A stretch of 64,000 nt of DNA from positions 727,028-791,027 of the forward strand of contig NZ_VOHD01000003.1 of NCBI RefSeq assembly GCF_007859395.1. The letters run 5' to 3'. Source of the stretch: Planomicrobium sp. CPCC 101110 (GTDB taxonomy: Bacteria; Bacillota; Bacilli; Bacillales_A; Planococcaceae). Shown in pieces: positions 1 through 11,799 of the stretch (position 1 is its first letter; the number at the start of each line of letters is the position of its first letter). The position numbers and the translations under genes are program-made. The notes under the pieces are model-generated. The model searched no databases. It was not told the DNA's origin and worked only from the letters and a program-made list of their open reading frames with translations.

Positions 1-512
1 CTGAAATCATTTTTGACAACTGCCGGGTGCCAAAGGAAAACGTTCTTGGGGAACTTGGGCAAGGCTTTAAAATTGCCATGCAGACGCTTGACGGCGGACG
101 CAACGGAATTGCTGCCCAAGCTGTCGGGATTGCACAAGGCGCATTGGATGCGTCCGTCAACTATGCGAAAGAACGCGAGCAATTCGGCAAGCCGATAGCG
201 GCGAACCAGGGCGTTTCGTTCAAACTGGCGGACATGGCAACTTCGATCGAAGCTTCCCGTTTGTTGACCTATCAGGCAGCTTGGCTCGAATCAAACAAAT
301 TGCCATACAGCAAAGAATCGGCGATGGCGAAACTGATGGCCGGCGACACGGCAATGAAAGTGACAGTCGAAGCGGTCCAAGTTTTCGGCGGCTATGGCTA
401 TACGAAAGATTACCCGGTGGAGCGTTTCATGCGGGATGCGAAAATCACCCAAATTTACGAAGGCACACAGGAAATCCAGCGTCTTGTTATTTCCCGTATG
501 GTCACAAAATAA
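1..512 (+). CDS. acdA: Acyl-CoA dehydrogenase, C-terminal part (cut by window start)
   Basis: The reading frame is already open at the left edge, so the start lies outside the window; 169 residues remain. They form the C-terminal helical domain of an FAD-dependent short- or branched-chain acyl-CoA dehydrogenase, which oxidises acyl-CoA to enoyl-CoA and passes electrons to ETF. Visible family marks are [11 protein letters not shown], the [14 protein letters not shown] segment and IYEGTQEIQ near the end, whose glutamate is the usual catalytic base. It lies 15 bases upstream of a TetR gene and close to icmF, which suggests a branched-chain (isobutyryl-type) substrate. Exact substrate cannot be read from the fragment. 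Confidence 0.93.
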   Translation, partial: EIIFDNCRVPKENVLGELGQGFKIAMQTLDGGRNGIAAQAVGIAQGALDASVNYAKEREQFGKPIAANQGVSFKLADMATSIEASRLLTYQAAWLESNKLPYSKESAMAKLMAGDTAMKVTVEAVQVFGGYGYTKDYPVERFMRDAKITQIYEGTQEIQRLVISRMVTK

Positions 513-527
513 CCGGAGGTAATGTCT

Positions 528-1172
528 ATGAGCGAAAAGCGTGAAATACAGTCCTCGGTAAAAGACGAAAGCCTGATCGAAAAGCGCCGTGCGCAAATGA
601 TCCGCGGTGCTGTCACGCTTTTTAAACAAAAAGGCTTTCACCGGACGACGACCAGGGAAATTGCGAAAGCAGCGGGGTTTAGCATTGGCACGCTCTACGA
701 ATATATCCGTACGAAAGAAGACGTGCTCTATCTCGTTTGTGATTCGATCTACGATGAGGTGCATGCACGCCTCGATACATTGGATGTCAAAAAAGGTTCG
801 GTGGAAGTGCTCGTTAAAGCGCTGGAACATTATTACGGCTTGATCGATGACATGCAGGATGAATTCGTTGTCATGTATCAGGAGTCGAAAGCGCTTCCGA
901 AAGACGCCTTGCAGTATGTATTGAAGAAAGAATTGGAAATGGTCGCGTTGTTTGAGCGTTTGCTGATGGAATGCAAGGAGAGCGGCGAACTGAACATGAC
1001 GCAGAAAGAAATCAAGCTTGCGTCCCATCATTTGTTTGTCCAAGGGCAAATGTGGGCGTTCCGGCGCTGGGCGCTTCGGGAATTCACCATTCAGGAATTT
1101 ATCCAGACACAGACGCAGTTTCTTCTGCAGGGGATGGCAGGGGAGAAAATCTCGATACAGGGGGCTCAATAA
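528..1172 (+). CDS. TetR/AcrR-family transcriptional regulator
   Basis: A 214-residue protein with an N-terminal helix-turn-helix, visible as FHRTTTREIAKAAGFSIGTL followed by YEYIRTKEDVLY, and an all-helical ligand-binding C-terminal half. The ATG at 528 is chosen over the one at 522 because GGAGGT at 515-520 gives a 7-base spacer. It sits between the acyl-CoA dehydrogenase and icmF, with only three bases between its stop and the icmF ATG, so the three are probably co-transcribed. By family habit it would sense an acyl-CoA and repress its own operon; this is inferred from context. No operator was identified because the operon start is outside the window. Confidence 0.88.
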   Translation: MSEKREIQSSVKDESLIEKRRAQMIRGAVTLFKQKGFHRTTTREIAKAAGFSIGTLYEYIRTKEDVLYLVCDSIYDEVHARLDTLDVKKGSVEVLVKALEHYYGLIDDMQDEFVVMYQESKALPKDALQYVLKKELEMVALFERLLMECKESGELNMTQKEIKLASHHLFVQGQMWAFRRWALREFTIQEFIQTQTQFLLQGMAGEKISIQGAQ

Positions 1173-1175
1173 TTC

Positions 1176-4100
1176 ATGGCTATAATACAGGAACCAAAAA
1201 CTTATAAACCGAAAAACCATATTCGGTTTTTGACGGCATCCAGCCTTTTTGATGGCCACGACGCCTCCATTAATATCATGAGGCGCATCTTGCAAAGCAC
1301 GGGCGTGGAAGTGATCCACTTGGGCCATAACCGCTCGGTGGAAGAAGTGGTAAATGCGGCGATTCAGGAAGATGTCCAAGGCATCGCCATTTCATCTTAT
1401 CAAGGCGGCCATATGGAATACTTCAAATACATGCACGATTTGCTGCAGGAAAAAGGGGCGAACCACATCCGCATATATGGCGGAGGGGGAGGCGTTATTT
1501 TGCCGCGTGAAATAGAAGAACTGGAAGGTTACGGCATTGCAGGCATCTTCTCTCCGGAAGACGGCCGCAAAAAAGGGCTGCAGGGAATGATCCAGGAAAT
1601 CGTGGAAGAGTGTGATTTCTCGACGGTAAAACCTGATCTGGTCCCGGAAAACTTGTCGACTGAAAATCCGGTGGCCCTTGCGAACGCCATTACAGCGGTT
1701 GAAGAATCGCATACGCGGGATACGGATGTTGAAGGTTTGCTTGAGGCCGTACGTGCCCAAAGCAAAAACACGCCGATCCTTGGGATCACCGGAACAGGCG
1801 GTGCAGGAAAAAGTTCGCTGACAGACGAATTGATCCGCCGCTTCTTATCTGAATTGCCGGATAAGAAAATAGCGGTTCTATCAATTGACCCGACAAAACA
1901 AAAAACAGGCGGTGCGCTTCTTGGCGACCGTATCCGCATGAATGCCATTTTCAACAAACGCGTATTCATGAGAAGCTTGGCGACACGCGGTTCCCGCACT
2001 GAAATTTCAGGGGCGCTTGGCGATGTGCTGGATGTTGTCAAAGCGGCTGACTTTGATCTGATTGTTGTTGAAACGAGCGGCATCGGGCAAGGAGATGCGG
2101 AAATCGCCAACTTCTCAGACATTTCGATGTACGTTATGACAAGCGAATTCGGCGCCCCTTCCCAGCTTGAAAAAATCGATATGATCGATTATGCGGATCT
2201 TATTGTCATCAACAAATTCGAGCGCAAAGGCTCTGAAGATGCGCTTCGCCAAGTGCAGAAGCAATATCAGCGCAGCCGGGAGCTATGGGACAAAAATTTG
2301 GATGATATGCCGGTATTCGGCACGATTGCCAGCCAATTCAACGATAAAGGGACAAATGCATTGTTTGCGGCCCTGGTCGCCGTTGTTAATGCTAAATGCG
2401 GCACAGATTGGCAGACCGATTATGAGATGTTCGCAAAAACTCAAAAAGAAAACATGATCATTCCGAATGAGCGCCGCTACTATCTCCGGGAAATTACGGA
2501 TGCAGTTCGCGGATACCATGCAAAAACACAAGGACAGGCCCGATTCGCACGCCGTTTGTTCCAATTGGAAGGCGCTATCGAAGCGGTGAGGGAAAAAGCG
2601 CCGGACGATGCGCTGATTCAGTCGCTGCAATCGCTCGCGGATGGAATACGAGACGAATTGACCGCCGAATCGAAACGCATTCTTGCCAACTGGCAAGCTT
2701 TGAAAGAAGCATATACGGGTGATGAGTTTGTGACGAAGATCCGCGATAAAGAAATCCGCACAATTCTGCGTACTGAAAGCTTATCCGGCATCAAAGTGCC
2801 GAAAGTGGTCTTGCCGAAATTCGAAGATTACGGAGAAATTTTAAAATGGGTCTATTTAGAGAATGTGCCAGGTTCATTTCCTTACACTGCAGGAGTATTC
2901 CCGTTCAAACGTGAAGGCGAAGATCCGAAGCGCCAGTTCGCGGGGGAAGGGACGCCGGAACGGACGAACAGGCGCTTCCATTACTTGTCGAAAGATGATG
3001 ATGCCAAGCGCTTATCGACGGCATTCGATTCGGTGACGCTTTACGGCGAAGACCCGGACCACCGCCCCGATATTTATGGGAAAGTCGGCGAGTCCGGCGT
3101 TTCTATCTGCACACTGGATGATATGAAGAAACTGTATGCGGGATTTGATCTTTGTGCACCGTCCACGTCGGTATCCATGACCATCAATGGACCAGCGCCG
3201 ATCATCCTCGCGATGTTCATGAACACAGCGATCGACCAGCAAGTCAAAAAGCGGGAAGAAGAGCTTGGCCGCACATTGTCTGTCGAAGAGTTCACGGAAG
3301 TCAGGGAAGGCACTCTGCAAGTCGTGCGCGGAACAGTCCAAGCCGATATCTTGAAAGAAGATCAAGGCCAGAACACCTGCATTTTTTCAACAGAATTCGC
3401 GCTGCGTCTGATGGGCGATATCCAACAATATTTCATCGACCATAAAGTGCGCAATTACTATTCAGTATCCATCTCGGGCTATCATATTGCCGAAGCGGGA
3501 GCTAACCCGATTTCCCAGCTTGCATTCACGCTGTCGAACGGGTTTACGTATGTGGAGTATTACTTGAGCCGGGGCATGCACATCGATGACTCTGCGCCAA
3601 ATCTCTCGTTCTTCTTCTCAAACGGCCTGGATCCGGAATACACTGTGATCGGACGAGTGGCCCGCCGCATTTGGGCAATCGTCATGCGCGACAAATACGG
3701 CGCGAACGAACGCAGCCAAAAACTGAAATACCATGTCCAAACTTCGGGGCGCAGCTTGCATGCGCAGGAAATCGACTTCAACGATATCCGGACGACGCTG
3801 CAGGCTTTGATGGCGCTGCAGGACAACTGCAACTCGCTTCACACGAATGCCTATGATGAAGCGATCACAACACCGACGGAAGAATCTGTCCGCCGCGCTA
3901 TGGCAATCCAGATGATCATTACAAAAGAACATGGCTTGTCAAAAAACGAAAACCCGCTGCAAGGCGCGTTCATCGTGGAGGAAATGACCCAGCTGGTCGA
4001 AGAAGCCGTGCTTGCCGAATTCGACCGCATCAACGACCGCGGCGGGGTTCTTGGCGCGATGGAGACGCAATATCAGCGCGGAAAGATCCAGGAAGAATCG

Positions 4101-4427
4101 ATGTTCTATGAAATGAAAAAACATACCGGAGAACTGCCGATCATCGGCGTCAACACGTATTTGAATCCGAACCCGCAAAGCGATGATGACATCAACTCGA
4201 TGGAAATCGCCCGTGCGACCACGGAGGAGAAAGAAACCCAAATCAGCAACTTGCGGGCGTTCCAGGCACGCAACGATTCTACACAAGCACTCGAACGCTT
4301 GAAGCAAGTAGCGAAGACTGGCGGCAACATCTTCGAAGAACTGATGGAAACCGTAAAAGTCGCCAGCCTCGGACAAATCACACAAGCACTGTATGAAGTC
4401 GGCGGCCAATACCGGCGGAATATGTAA
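1176..4427 (+). CDS. icmF: Fused isobutyryl-CoA mutase (IcmF)
   Basis: 1083 residues in the IcmF order: B12-binding domain (about 15-150), MeaI-type G-protein chaperone (about 195-440, P-loop GTGGAGKSS) and the mutase barrel (about 535-1083). The adenosylcobalamin enzyme interconverts isobutyryl-CoA and n-butyryl-CoA. Substrate-deciding residues look ICM-like: TAGVFPF places Phe where methylmalonyl-CoA mutase has Tyr, and GQNTCIF has Gln where that enzyme has Arg (VRNTYIF-type). The B12 motif reads DGHDAS, retaining the Asp and the cobalt-ligand His of DxHxxG. The ATG at 1176 has only a weak ribosome site, so translation may be coupled to the TetR gene. Methylmalonyl-CoA mutase is the less likely alternative. 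Confidence 0.93.
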   Translation: MAIIQEPKTYKPKNHIRFLTASSLFDGHDASINIMRRILQSTGVEVIHLGHNRSVEEVVNAAIQEDVQGIAISSYQGGHMEYFKYMHDLLQEKGANHIRIYGGGGGVILPREIEELEGYGIAGIFSPEDGRKKGLQGMIQEIVEECDFSTVKPDLVPENLSTENPVALANAITAVEESHTRDTDVEGLLEAVRAQSKNTPILGITGTGGAGKSSLTDELIRRFLSELPDKKIAVLSIDPTKQKTGGALLGDRIRMNAIFNKRVFMRSLATRGSRTEISGALGDVLDVVKAADFDLIVVETSGIGQGDAEIANFSDISMYVMTSEFGAPSQLEKIDMIDYADLIVINKFERKGSEDALRQVQKQYQRSRELWDKNLDDMPVFGTIASQFNDKGTNALFAALVAVVNAKCGTDWQTDYEMFAKTQKENMIIPNERRYYLREITDAVRGYHAKTQGQARFARRLFQLEGAIEAVREKAPDDALIQSLQSLADGIRDELTAESKRILANWQALKEAYTGDEFVTKIRDKEIRTILRTESLSGIKVPKVVLPKFEDYGEILKWVYLENVPGSFPYTAGVFPFKREGEDPKRQFAGEGTPERTNRRFHYLSKDDDAKRLSTAFDSVTLYGEDPDHRPDIYGKVGESGVSICTLDDMKKLYAGFDLCAPSTSVSMTINGPAPIILAMFMNTAIDQQVKKREEELGRTLSVEEFTEVREGTLQVVRGTVQADILKEDQGQNTCIFSTEFALRLMGDIQQYFIDHKVRNYYSVSISGYHIAEAGANPISQLAFTLSNGFTYVEYYLSRGMHIDDSAPNLSFFFSNGLDPEYTVIGRVARRIWAIVMRDKYGANERSQKLKYHVQTSGRSLHAQEIDFNDIRTTLQALMALQDNCNSLHTNAYDEAITTPTEESVRRAMAIQMIITKEHGLSKNENPLQGAFIVEEMTQLVEEAVLAEFDRINDRGGVLGAMETQYQRGKIQEESMFYEMKKHTGELPIIGVNTYLNPNPQSDDDINSMEIARATTEEKETQISNLRAFQARNDSTQALERLKQVAKTGGNIFEELMETVKVASLGQITQALYEVGGQYRRNM

Positions 4428-4830
4428 CTAGAAAAGTAGAGGCGATCGCGAAAGACCCGACAGGCATAAGACTGACTGCGAGGAGGCTGTTGCCGCCGCT
4501 GGACAAAGGAAAAGCGCAAATGCCGGTCACAGTGCCGGGACGGAAAGAAACACGCAACTTTCGTTGGAAGACGAATTTGCGTGTTTTTGTATGGAAAAAC
4601 TGCATATATGTCTGAATTTTGTTTATGGAGGAATTCTGCAAAACGATCAGGAATCATGCACCTTCAGTATGAAAAATGAAAGGAAGTGGATTTTGAAGGG
4701 AGAGTGTCTGGTTAATTTTCAAGTTATAAACAAAAATTCAATTCTCCAAACCGGGCTGGTCGTCATAGCCGGCTGTTTTCTGTATAATATAAAGAAAGCA
4801 AATTGTAGAAAATGCGGAGGATGATACTCC
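4428..4830. other. Intergenic stretch after icmF
   Basis: About 400 bases without a convincing gene. It holds a GC-rich segment (about 4457-4545), a terminator (4548-4588), an AT-rich part and a TATAAT hexamer at 4783-4788 that could be the -10 box for the following small gene. An 86-codon open frame at 4564-4824 lacks a good ribosome site and family features and was not called. Confidence 0.6.
4548..4588 (+). terminator. Intrinsic terminator after icmF
   Basis: Inverted repeat ACACGCAA / TTGCGTGT, with a further TTTCGT / ACGAA pairing inside it, followed by a run of T. It lies about 120 bases after the icmF stop and probably ends the acdA-tetR-icmF transcript. Confidence 0.8.
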
Positions 4831-4992
4831 ATGCCTAATATGAAGCATTACATAATTTTTGTCCTCTGTACTATTCTTATTTTTTTTCTATATGGCAAAG
4901 CGCTTGGATCGATCCCTTTTTTGATCCTCTCTTTCTACTTGTTTTATTTTGCATGGGCTCAGCTGTATAGCAGAAAAAAGAAACCACGGTAG
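4831..4992 (+). CDS. Small membrane protein, 53 residues
   Basis: Starts MPNMKHYIIFVLCTILIFFL and ends YSRKKKPR. It has two hydrophobic segments (about 7-21 and 28-42) separated by YGKALGS and a basic tail, so both ends or the tail probably face the cytoplasm. GGAGG at 4816-4820 lies 10 bases before the ATG. It stands alone between icmF and rpoE, about 60 bases ahead of rpoE. I do not recognise a named family; the composition and ribosome site argue that it is a real gene. Confidence 0.6.
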   Translation: MPNMKHYIIFVLCTILIFFLYGKALGSIPFLILSFYLFYFAWAQLYSRKKKPR

Positions 4993-5053
4993 CCGAAGGA
5001 CACCACTTTGTATATAATGGATTAAGTTAAGACAGAAGAAGGGACGTGCACGA

Positions 5054-5680
5054 ATGAAAATCCGTGAATTAACAAGAGAAGAACTGGTTGAAGAGTCATT
5101 TGTTGACTTAACATATGCAATCTTAGCAGAAACACATGAAACGAAAACTTACCCGGAAATTGTTGAAGAAATCGAAAACTTGCTGGGCTTGTCAAAAGAG
5201 GACATGAAAGCCCGCCTGGTGCAGTTCTATACAGACATGAACATCGATGGCCGCTTTTTGATTCTCGGGGAAAACCGCTGGGGGCTTCGCGAGTGGTACC
5301 CGGTTGAACAAATCGAAGAAGAATCGGCTCCAACTGTAAAAGCGCGCAAGAAGAAAGCGAAAGTTGCCGATGATGAAGATTTCGATGATTTGGATCTTGA
5401 GCTGGAAGATGAATTGGAATTCGACGATTTCGATGAAGATGACGATGAAGACGATGATGACGACAACAGCATTGATTTAGGCCTGGGAATCGTTGAAGAT
5501 GAAGACGAGGATGAGGACGACGAAATCAAATTGCCGGTTGAAGTCGATGAAGTTTTGGATTTTGACGAGGAAGAGGAAGAAGAAGTCGACTTGGATCCTG
5601 AAATTCTCGGTGAAGATGATGAAGATCTGGATGACGACCTTGATATCGAAGAAGATGAAGACGACGAGGACCTAAAATAA
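5054..5680 (+). CDS. rpoE: RNA polymerase delta subunit
   Basis: 208 residues. The first ~95 form the folded HARE-HTH domain (start MKIRELTREELVEESFVDLT; NLLGLSKEDMKARLVQFYTDM), and the rest is an almost unbroken Asp/Glu tail, the hallmark of Firmicute delta. A basic patch (KARKKKAK, about 97-104) joins the halves. Delta binds core polymerase, displaces nucleic acid through its acidic tail and makes initiation sensitive to the initiating nucleotide level. It is followed by pyrG as in Bacillus; pyrG has its own promoter. A TATAAT at 5013-5018 may belong to the rpoE promoter. Confidence 0.97.
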   Translation: MKIRELTREELVEESFVDLTYAILAETHETKTYPEIVEEIENLLGLSKEDMKARLVQFYTDMNIDGRFLILGENRWGLREWYPVEQIEEESAPTVKARKKKAKVADDEDFDDLDLELEDELEFDDFDEDDDEDDDDDNSIDLGLGIVEDEDEDEDDEIKLPVEVDEVLDFDEEEEEEVDLDPEILGEDDEDLDDDLDIEEDEDDEDLK

Positions 5681-5698
5681 ACTGACTATTTTTTTACC

Positions 5699-7434
<1,736 letters not shown>

Positions 7435-7436
7435 TA

Positions 7437-7477
7437 AAAAAGCCTTTCCGAAAAAATTCGGGAAGGCTTTTTCTTTT
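7437..7477. terminator. Bidirectional terminator between pyrG and ywjG
   Basis: Stem AGCCTTTCCGAA / TTCGGGAAGGCT with a T run after it and an A run before it, so it can serve both convergent genes. Confidence 0.88.
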
Positions 7478-7489
7478 TATAGAAGGTTT

Positions 7490-7975
7490 TCAGTCGGCAA
7501 GCATTTCGTCAATCGTCAATTTCACTGCATGGTATACGTAAAGGGCGCCCATCGCGTGCGGGATGAGCGTCCGTCCGCCGTCATCTGCCGGCAGCAGCCC
7601 TTTATCCATTTTCAACGAGATGAAAGCATCAGCCAAGTCAGTCTCTTTTGTTTCGGCAGCCAGCATTGCTACGGGCATATGGGCATCGGCCAGCCTGCCG
7701 GCAAGTTCGTCGCCTTCATCTTTCTTCGCTAGGATCCATATCCGGTCAGCGCTTGTAATGATGCTGTCCGGACGCCATTCCTCAATGCGCGGCAGCGGTT
7801 CCGGTCCGTCGATGGCAGCGGCCGCAACAGCCCTCATTTCGCCGAAAGCCGCCAGAAAAATTGTCCCTTCCCCGACAGCGGCTTGTGCCAGTAGGCGGGC
7901 GGTATCCTCAATGGCCTCTTCTTGTTGGGCAATGCGCTGAAACAACCCTGTAAGTTGCGTCGTCAACATTTTCAT
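7490..7975 (-). CDS. ywjG: DUF2529 protein (YwjG family)
   Basis: 161 residues, start MKMLTTQLTGLFQRIAQQEE, with GAGGTGAA before the ATG on the minus strand. The pattern (AQAAVGEGTIFLAAFGEM, a middle IITSADRIWILAKKDEGDELAGRL) resembles a SIS/Rossmann-like sugar-phosphate fold, but no catalytic residues can be assigned. Its convergent position behind pyrG is the same as in B. subtilis, which supports the family call. Function is unknown. Confidence 0.85.
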   Translation of the reverse strand: MKMLTTQLTGLFQRIAQQEEAIEDTARLLAQAAVGEGTIFLAAFGEMRAVAAAAIDGPEPLPRIEEWRPDSIITSADRIWILAKKDEGDELAGRLADAHMPVAMLAAETKETDLADAFISLKMDKGLLPADDGGRTLIPHAMGALYVYHAVKLTIDEMLAD

Positions 7976-8092
7976 CTTTCTTCACCTCATTACAAAAGTA
8001 TATCAGAAGAAAGGAAAGAGTGATAAAGTTGGGAAAAATTTGATAGAATGGAAGAAAAGAAGTTCCAGAAGGAAATGAAAGGGTGACTCTTC

Positions 8093-8452
8093 GTGAAAAC
8101 AATCTTGATAGTAGACGATCAGCCGGGCATCCGGCTCTTATTGGATGAAGTTTTTTCGCTGGAAGGGTTTCATACCATTACGGCGGGGAACGGAAGAGAG
8201 GCGCTCCAAAAAGCGGAGGAATCCCGTCCTGATATGGTTCTTCTGGATATGAAGATGCCTGGAATGGATGGCATAGAAATCTTGAAAAGGCTGAAAAAAG
8301 AGCAGCAGGATTTAAGGGTCATGATGATGACGGCTTACGGAGAGCTGGATTTGATCGAAGAATCGATCACGTGTGGCGCTGTCCGGTATTTCACAAAACC
8401 GTTCGATGTTTTCGAAGTTCGGGACGCCGTAAAGAGTTTATTGGAAGACTGA
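8093..8452 (+). CDS. spo0F: Spo0F-type single-domain response regulator
   Basis: 119 residues, a receiver domain only. GTG start at 8093 with AAAGGGTG upstream. The acidic pocket (VDDQ, Asp8/9), phospho-acceptor Asp52 in LLDMKMPGMDG, the Thr of MMTAYGE and the Lys of YFTKPFD are all present, so it should be phosphorylatable. In Bacillus Spo0F relays phosphate from sensor kinases to Spo0B and then Spo0A. Here the neighbouring synteny has lost other sporulation genes, so the role may be a non-sporulation relay. Position between ywjG and fbaA is the standard one. Confidence 0.92.
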   Translation: MKTILIVDDQPGIRLLLDEVFSLEGFHTITAGNGREALQKAEESRPDMVLLDMKMPGMDGIEILKRLKKEQQDLRVMMMTAYGELDLIEESITCGAVRYFTKPFDVFEVRDAVKSLLED

Positions 8453-8537
8453 TAGCTTCGGCAGTGGCGCAGGCAGAGGGATTTTGTTATGATAGTATGG
8501 ATATTTACAATATATCTAGCCTTAGGAGGAATTTAGC

Positions 8538-9395
8538 GTGGCATTAGTTTCAATGAAAGACATGATGATCAAAGGAAAACAGGAAGGCTATGCAATTGGC
8601 CAATTCAACTTAAATAACCTTGAGTTTACTCAAGCGATTCTCCAAGCGGCACAAGAAGAAAATTCTCCAGTCATTCTAGGAGTATCTGAAGGCGCTGCCC
8701 GTTATATGGGCGGATTCACCACTGTAGTACATATGGTGAAGGGCTTGATGCATGATTACAAGATTACTGTGCCAGTGGCAATCCACTTGGACCACGGATC
8801 CAGCTTTGAAAAATGTAAGGAAGCGATTGACGCTGGATTTACCTCTGTCATGATTGATGCATCCCATCACCCATTCGAAGAAAATGTGGAAATCACTAAG
8901 CAAGTAGTGGAATATGCACACCAAAACGGTGTGTCTGTAGAAGCGGAACTAGGAACAGTCGGCGGCCAGGAAGACGATATCATCGCTGACGGCGTTATCT
9001 ACGCTGACCCGCAGGAATGCAAACAGCTGGTTGAACAAACAGGCATCGACTGCTTAGCGCCAGCGCTTGGTTCAGTCCACGGGCCTTACAAAGGCGAGCC
9101 AAACTTAGGATTCAAAGAAATGGAAGAAATTTCTCAGCTATGCGACGTGCCGCTTGTATTGCACGGAGGCACTGGAATCCCTACAAAAGATATTCAGCGC
9201 TCAGTTGCACTTGGTACAGCAAAAATCAACGTTAACACCGAAAACCAAATCGCTTCTGCAAAAGCAGTCCGCGAAGCTTTGGCTAAAGATGCCGAGATGT
9301 ACGATCCACGCAAATACTTGACGCCTGCCCGCGACGCGATCAAAGCGACAGTCATCGGCAAAATGCGCGAATTCGGCAGTTCAAACAAAGCATAA
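8538..9395 (+). CDS. fbaA: Class II fructose-bisphosphate aldolase
   Basis: 285 residues; GTG start at 8538 with AGGAGGA 7 bases upstream. Zinc-dependent aldolase of glycolysis and gluconeogenesis splitting fructose 1,6-bisphosphate. Metal and catalytic motifs seen: [39 protein letters not shown] and [10 protein letters not shown]. Length is typical of the Gram-positive fbaA group. Downstream is fsa with a terminator-like hairpin between. A close relative acting on tagatose bisphosphate is possible but the locus makes FbaA much more likely. Confidence 0.96.
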   Translation: MALVSMKDMMIKGKQEGYAIGQFNLNNLEFTQAILQAAQEENSPVILGVSEGAARYMGGFTTVVHMVKGLMHDYKITVPVAIHLDHGSSFEKCKEAIDAGFTSVMIDASHHPFEENVEITKQVVEYAHQNGVSVEAELGTVGGQEDDIIADGVIYADPQECKQLVEQTGIDCLAPALGSVHGPYKGEPNLGFKEMEEISQLCDVPLVLHGGTGIPTKDIQRSVALGTAKINVNTENQIASAKAVREALAKDAEMYDPRKYLTPARDAIKATVIGKMREFGSSNKA

Positions 9396-9420
9396 ACTAC
9401 ATTACCATGATGAATGGATG

Positions 9421-9456
9421 GAGAAGAGAAGCGTCCGATAGGTCTCTTCTCTTTTT
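9421..9456 (+). terminator. Terminator between fbaA and fsa
   Basis: Perfect GAGAAGAGA / TCTCTTCTC stem followed by TTTTT. It lies 24 bases before the fsa start and would reduce read-through from fbaA. Confidence 0.8.
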
Positions 9457-9479
9457 CAACATAACTAGGAGGAAAATCG

Positions 9480-10130
9480 ATGAAATTTTTTATTGATACG
9501 GCCAATTTCGATGAAATCAAAGAAGCCCACTCTTGGGGCATTCTTTCCGGAGTTACGACTAACCCTTCTCTAGTTGCAAAAGAAAAGAACGTATCATTCC
9601 ACGACCGCTTGAAAGAAATCGCTGCACTTGTTGACGGCTCAATCAGCGGGGAAGTAATTTCCCTGGACGCTGAAGGCATGATTCAGGAAGGCCGGGAATT
9701 GGCGGCTTTAGCTCCAAATATCACGGTTAAACTGCCAATGACGCCGGACGGCTTGAAAGCGTGTGCGGTTCTTGCAGGTGAAGGCAAAAAGGTCAATGTT
9801 ACGCTGATTTTCAGTGCCAACCAAGCCCTTTTGGCGGCGCGTGCAGGCGCAGCTTACGTCTCTCCTTTCCTTGGCCGCTTGGATGATATCGGCCATAATG
9901 GCATGGATCTGATTTCCACCATTTCGACGATTTTCGCTATCCATGACATCAAAGCAGAAATTATCGCTGCTTCGATCCGCCATCCTCAACACGTTACTGA
10001 AGCGGCGTTGAATGGGGCGCATATCGGCACAATGCCATATAAAGTGATCAAGCAATTATTCCACCACCCGTTGACTGACAAAGGAATTGAAGCATTCTTG
10101 GCTGACTGGGAAAAACGCTCTGCCGAGTAA
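9480..10130 (+). CDS. fsa: Transaldolase-like fructose-6-phosphate aldolase
   Basis: 216 residues of the small TalB/FSA subgroup (start [24 protein letters not shown]; Schiff-base Lys in [26 protein letters not shown]). ATG at 9480 is preceded by AGGAGG. Family members are either transaldolases of the pentose phosphate pathway or fructose-6-phosphate aldolases; the short length does not separate the two. B. subtilis YwjH occupies the same position and has transaldolase activity. Confidence 0.92.
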   Translation: MKFFIDTANFDEIKEAHSWGILSGVTTNPSLVAKEKNVSFHDRLKEIAALVDGSISGEVISLDAEGMIQEGRELAALAPNITVKLPMTPDGLKACAVLAGEGKKVNVTLIFSANQALLAARAGAAYVSPFLGRLDDIGHNGMDLISTISTIFAIHDIKAEIIAASIRHPQHVTEAALNGAHIGTMPYKVIKQLFHHPLTDKGIEAFLADWEKRSAE

Positions 10131-10247
10131 TGGATTCAGTAAAACTTCGTCAAGCATGCTTTCTTGCTTGGTGTTCGTTTAACTAATCGAACTTTTACAG
10201 GCATAGGTTTGCCCGAAAAAGTGGGACCAAAGGAGAAATTCAATCTG

Positions 10248-11546
10248 ATGGATGTATATAAAATAAAAGGCGGCAATCGCCTATCAGGCACTATAAAAGT
10301 GAATGGAGCCAAGAACAGCGCAGTGGCATTGATTCCTGCGTCTATCCTGGCCAATTCGCCGGTGGACATTGAAGGCTTGCCGGAAATTTCCGACGTCTGG
10401 ACACTGAAAAATATTTTGGAAGAAATAGGCGGAGAAGTGACGTTCGAAGACGGAAACATGAGCATCGACCCGACAAACATGGTCGACATGCCGTTGCCGA
10501 ATGGGAATGTTAAAAAACTCCGTGCTTCTTATTACATGATGGGAGCCATGCTCGGCCGCTTTAAACATGCGGCTATCGGGCTGCCTGGCGGCTGTTTTCT
10601 TGGTCCGCGCCCAATCGACCAGCATATCAAAGGTTTTGAGGCGCTTGGCGCCAAAGTCACCAATGAACATGGAGCCATCTATTTGCGCGCCGATGAATTG
10701 CGCGGCGCAAAAATCTACCTTGATGTTGTCAGCGTTGGCGCAACCATCAACATCATGCTTGCCGCTGTTCTGGCAAAAGGGCAGACTGTTATCGAAAACG
10801 CAGCAAAAGAACCTGAAATCATTGATGTCGCTACACTTCTTACGAACATGGGCGCTAAAATCAAAGGGGCCGGAACGAATATCATCCGGATTGACGGTGT
10901 CGAAGAACTTCATGGCACGAAACATACGATTATTCCTGACCGTATTGAAGCCGGCACTTTTATGATTTTGGCAGCAGCAGCAGGCGACGGGATTACCATT
11001 GATAACGTCATTCCTTTCCATATGGAAGCATTAACCGCAAAATTGCGTGAAATGGGCGTCGATGTTCAAGAAGGGGAAGAATCCATTTTCATTCCGAAGT
11101 CAAAAGGCTTGAAGGCGATTGATGTGAAAACTCTGGTTTATCCTGGATTTGCTACAGATTTACAGCAGCCGTTTTCTGTATTGATGACGCAGGCGGAAGG
11201 ATCTTCAATGATTACGGACACCATCTACTCAGCGCGCTTCAAGCATATCGATGAACTGCGCCGCATGAACGCAAGCGGCCGGGTTGAAGGAAGAGCGGCT
11301 ATCATCACAGGTCCGACTCCCCTTACGGCTGCTACTGTAGTAGCTTCAGATTTGCGGGCCGGCGCTGCGCTAATCATTGCAGGATTGCTTGCAGAAGGCG
11401 AAACGGAGATTCGTGAAATCTATCACATTGAACGGGGCTACTCCTCGATCATCGAAAAACTTCGCGGACTTGGTGCAGACATCCGGAGAGAGACGATCGA
11501 TCCGGTGGCAAGCCTGAATTCAAAATCAGCGCAAGACGCTAACTAA
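10248..11546 (+). CDS. murAB: UDP-GlcNAc 1-carboxyvinyltransferase 2 (MurAB/MurZ)
   Basis: 432 residues. The ATG at 10248 was chosen over an upstream TTG because the protein then begins [20 protein letters not shown], as in relatives. It is the enolpyruvyl transferase fold, committing UDP-GlcNAc and PEP to peptidoglycan synthesis; the active-site Cys of [16 protein letters not shown] is present, so it should be fosfomycin-sensitive. This is the second MurA of low-GC Gram-positives (the other is at 32722-34014). In B. subtilis glpX (ywjI) lies between this gene and rho; it is missing here. Confidence 0.95.
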   Translation: MDVYKIKGGNRLSGTIKVNGAKNSAVALIPASILANSPVDIEGLPEISDVWTLKNILEEIGGEVTFEDGNMSIDPTNMVDMPLPNGNVKKLRASYYMMGAMLGRFKHAAIGLPGGCFLGPRPIDQHIKGFEALGAKVTNEHGAIYLRADELRGAKIYLDVVSVGATINIMLAAVLAKGQTVIENAAKEPEIIDVATLLTNMGAKIKGAGTNIIRIDGVEELHGTKHTIIPDRIEAGTFMILAAAAGDGITIDNVIPFHMEALTAKLREMGVDVQEGEESIFIPKSKGLKAIDVKTLVYPGFATDLQQPFSVLMTQAEGSSMITDTIYSARFKHIDELRRMNASGRVEGRAAIITGPTPLTAATVVASDLRAGAALIIAGLLAEGETEIREIYHIERGYSSIIEKLRGLGADIRRETIDPVASLNSKSAQDAN

Positions 11547-11702
11547 TCTCTTTTCAAGCTGAAATGGAAGAACGACGCTCAATCTTTGCAAAATAAATGA
11601 TGCCACGAGCATGATATCGGTATTGTACGGTTTGCGAATTGACGCCACAGATTAAAGAAAAATCGAGTTTTGTTATAAAAGGTTCATAATAATACTTCTT
11701 GG

Positions 11703-11730
11703 GTCCGGCGTTTTGCCGGACTCCTTCTTT
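11703..11730 (+). terminator. Hairpin between murAB and rho
   Basis: GTCCGGC / GCCGGAC stem with a GTTTT loop, followed by TCCTTCTTT. It is probably the murAB terminator; as it lies 70 bases before rho it could also attenuate the rho leader. The remaining space between the genes shows nothing definite. Confidence 0.65.
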
Positions 11731-11799
11731 AAAGAACTTCCCAAAATATCGATCCTCATCTATACAAATCCTATAAAAAATAAGAGTGGTGTCTGACTT

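Noticed and set aside
291..1379. 362-codon open frame on the minus strand
   Set aside because: It is the shadow of the TetR and icmF genes, with basic/His/Phe-rich composition typical of antisense frames and no ribosome site.
5227..5529. Ser-rich 100-codon minus-strand frame
   Set aside because: Antisense of the acidic rpoE tail; GAT/GAA repeats read backwards as Ser/Phe codons.
10284..11021. 245-codon minus-strand frame
   Set aside because: Shadow of murAB; composition rich in His, Phe and Arg with no supporting signals.
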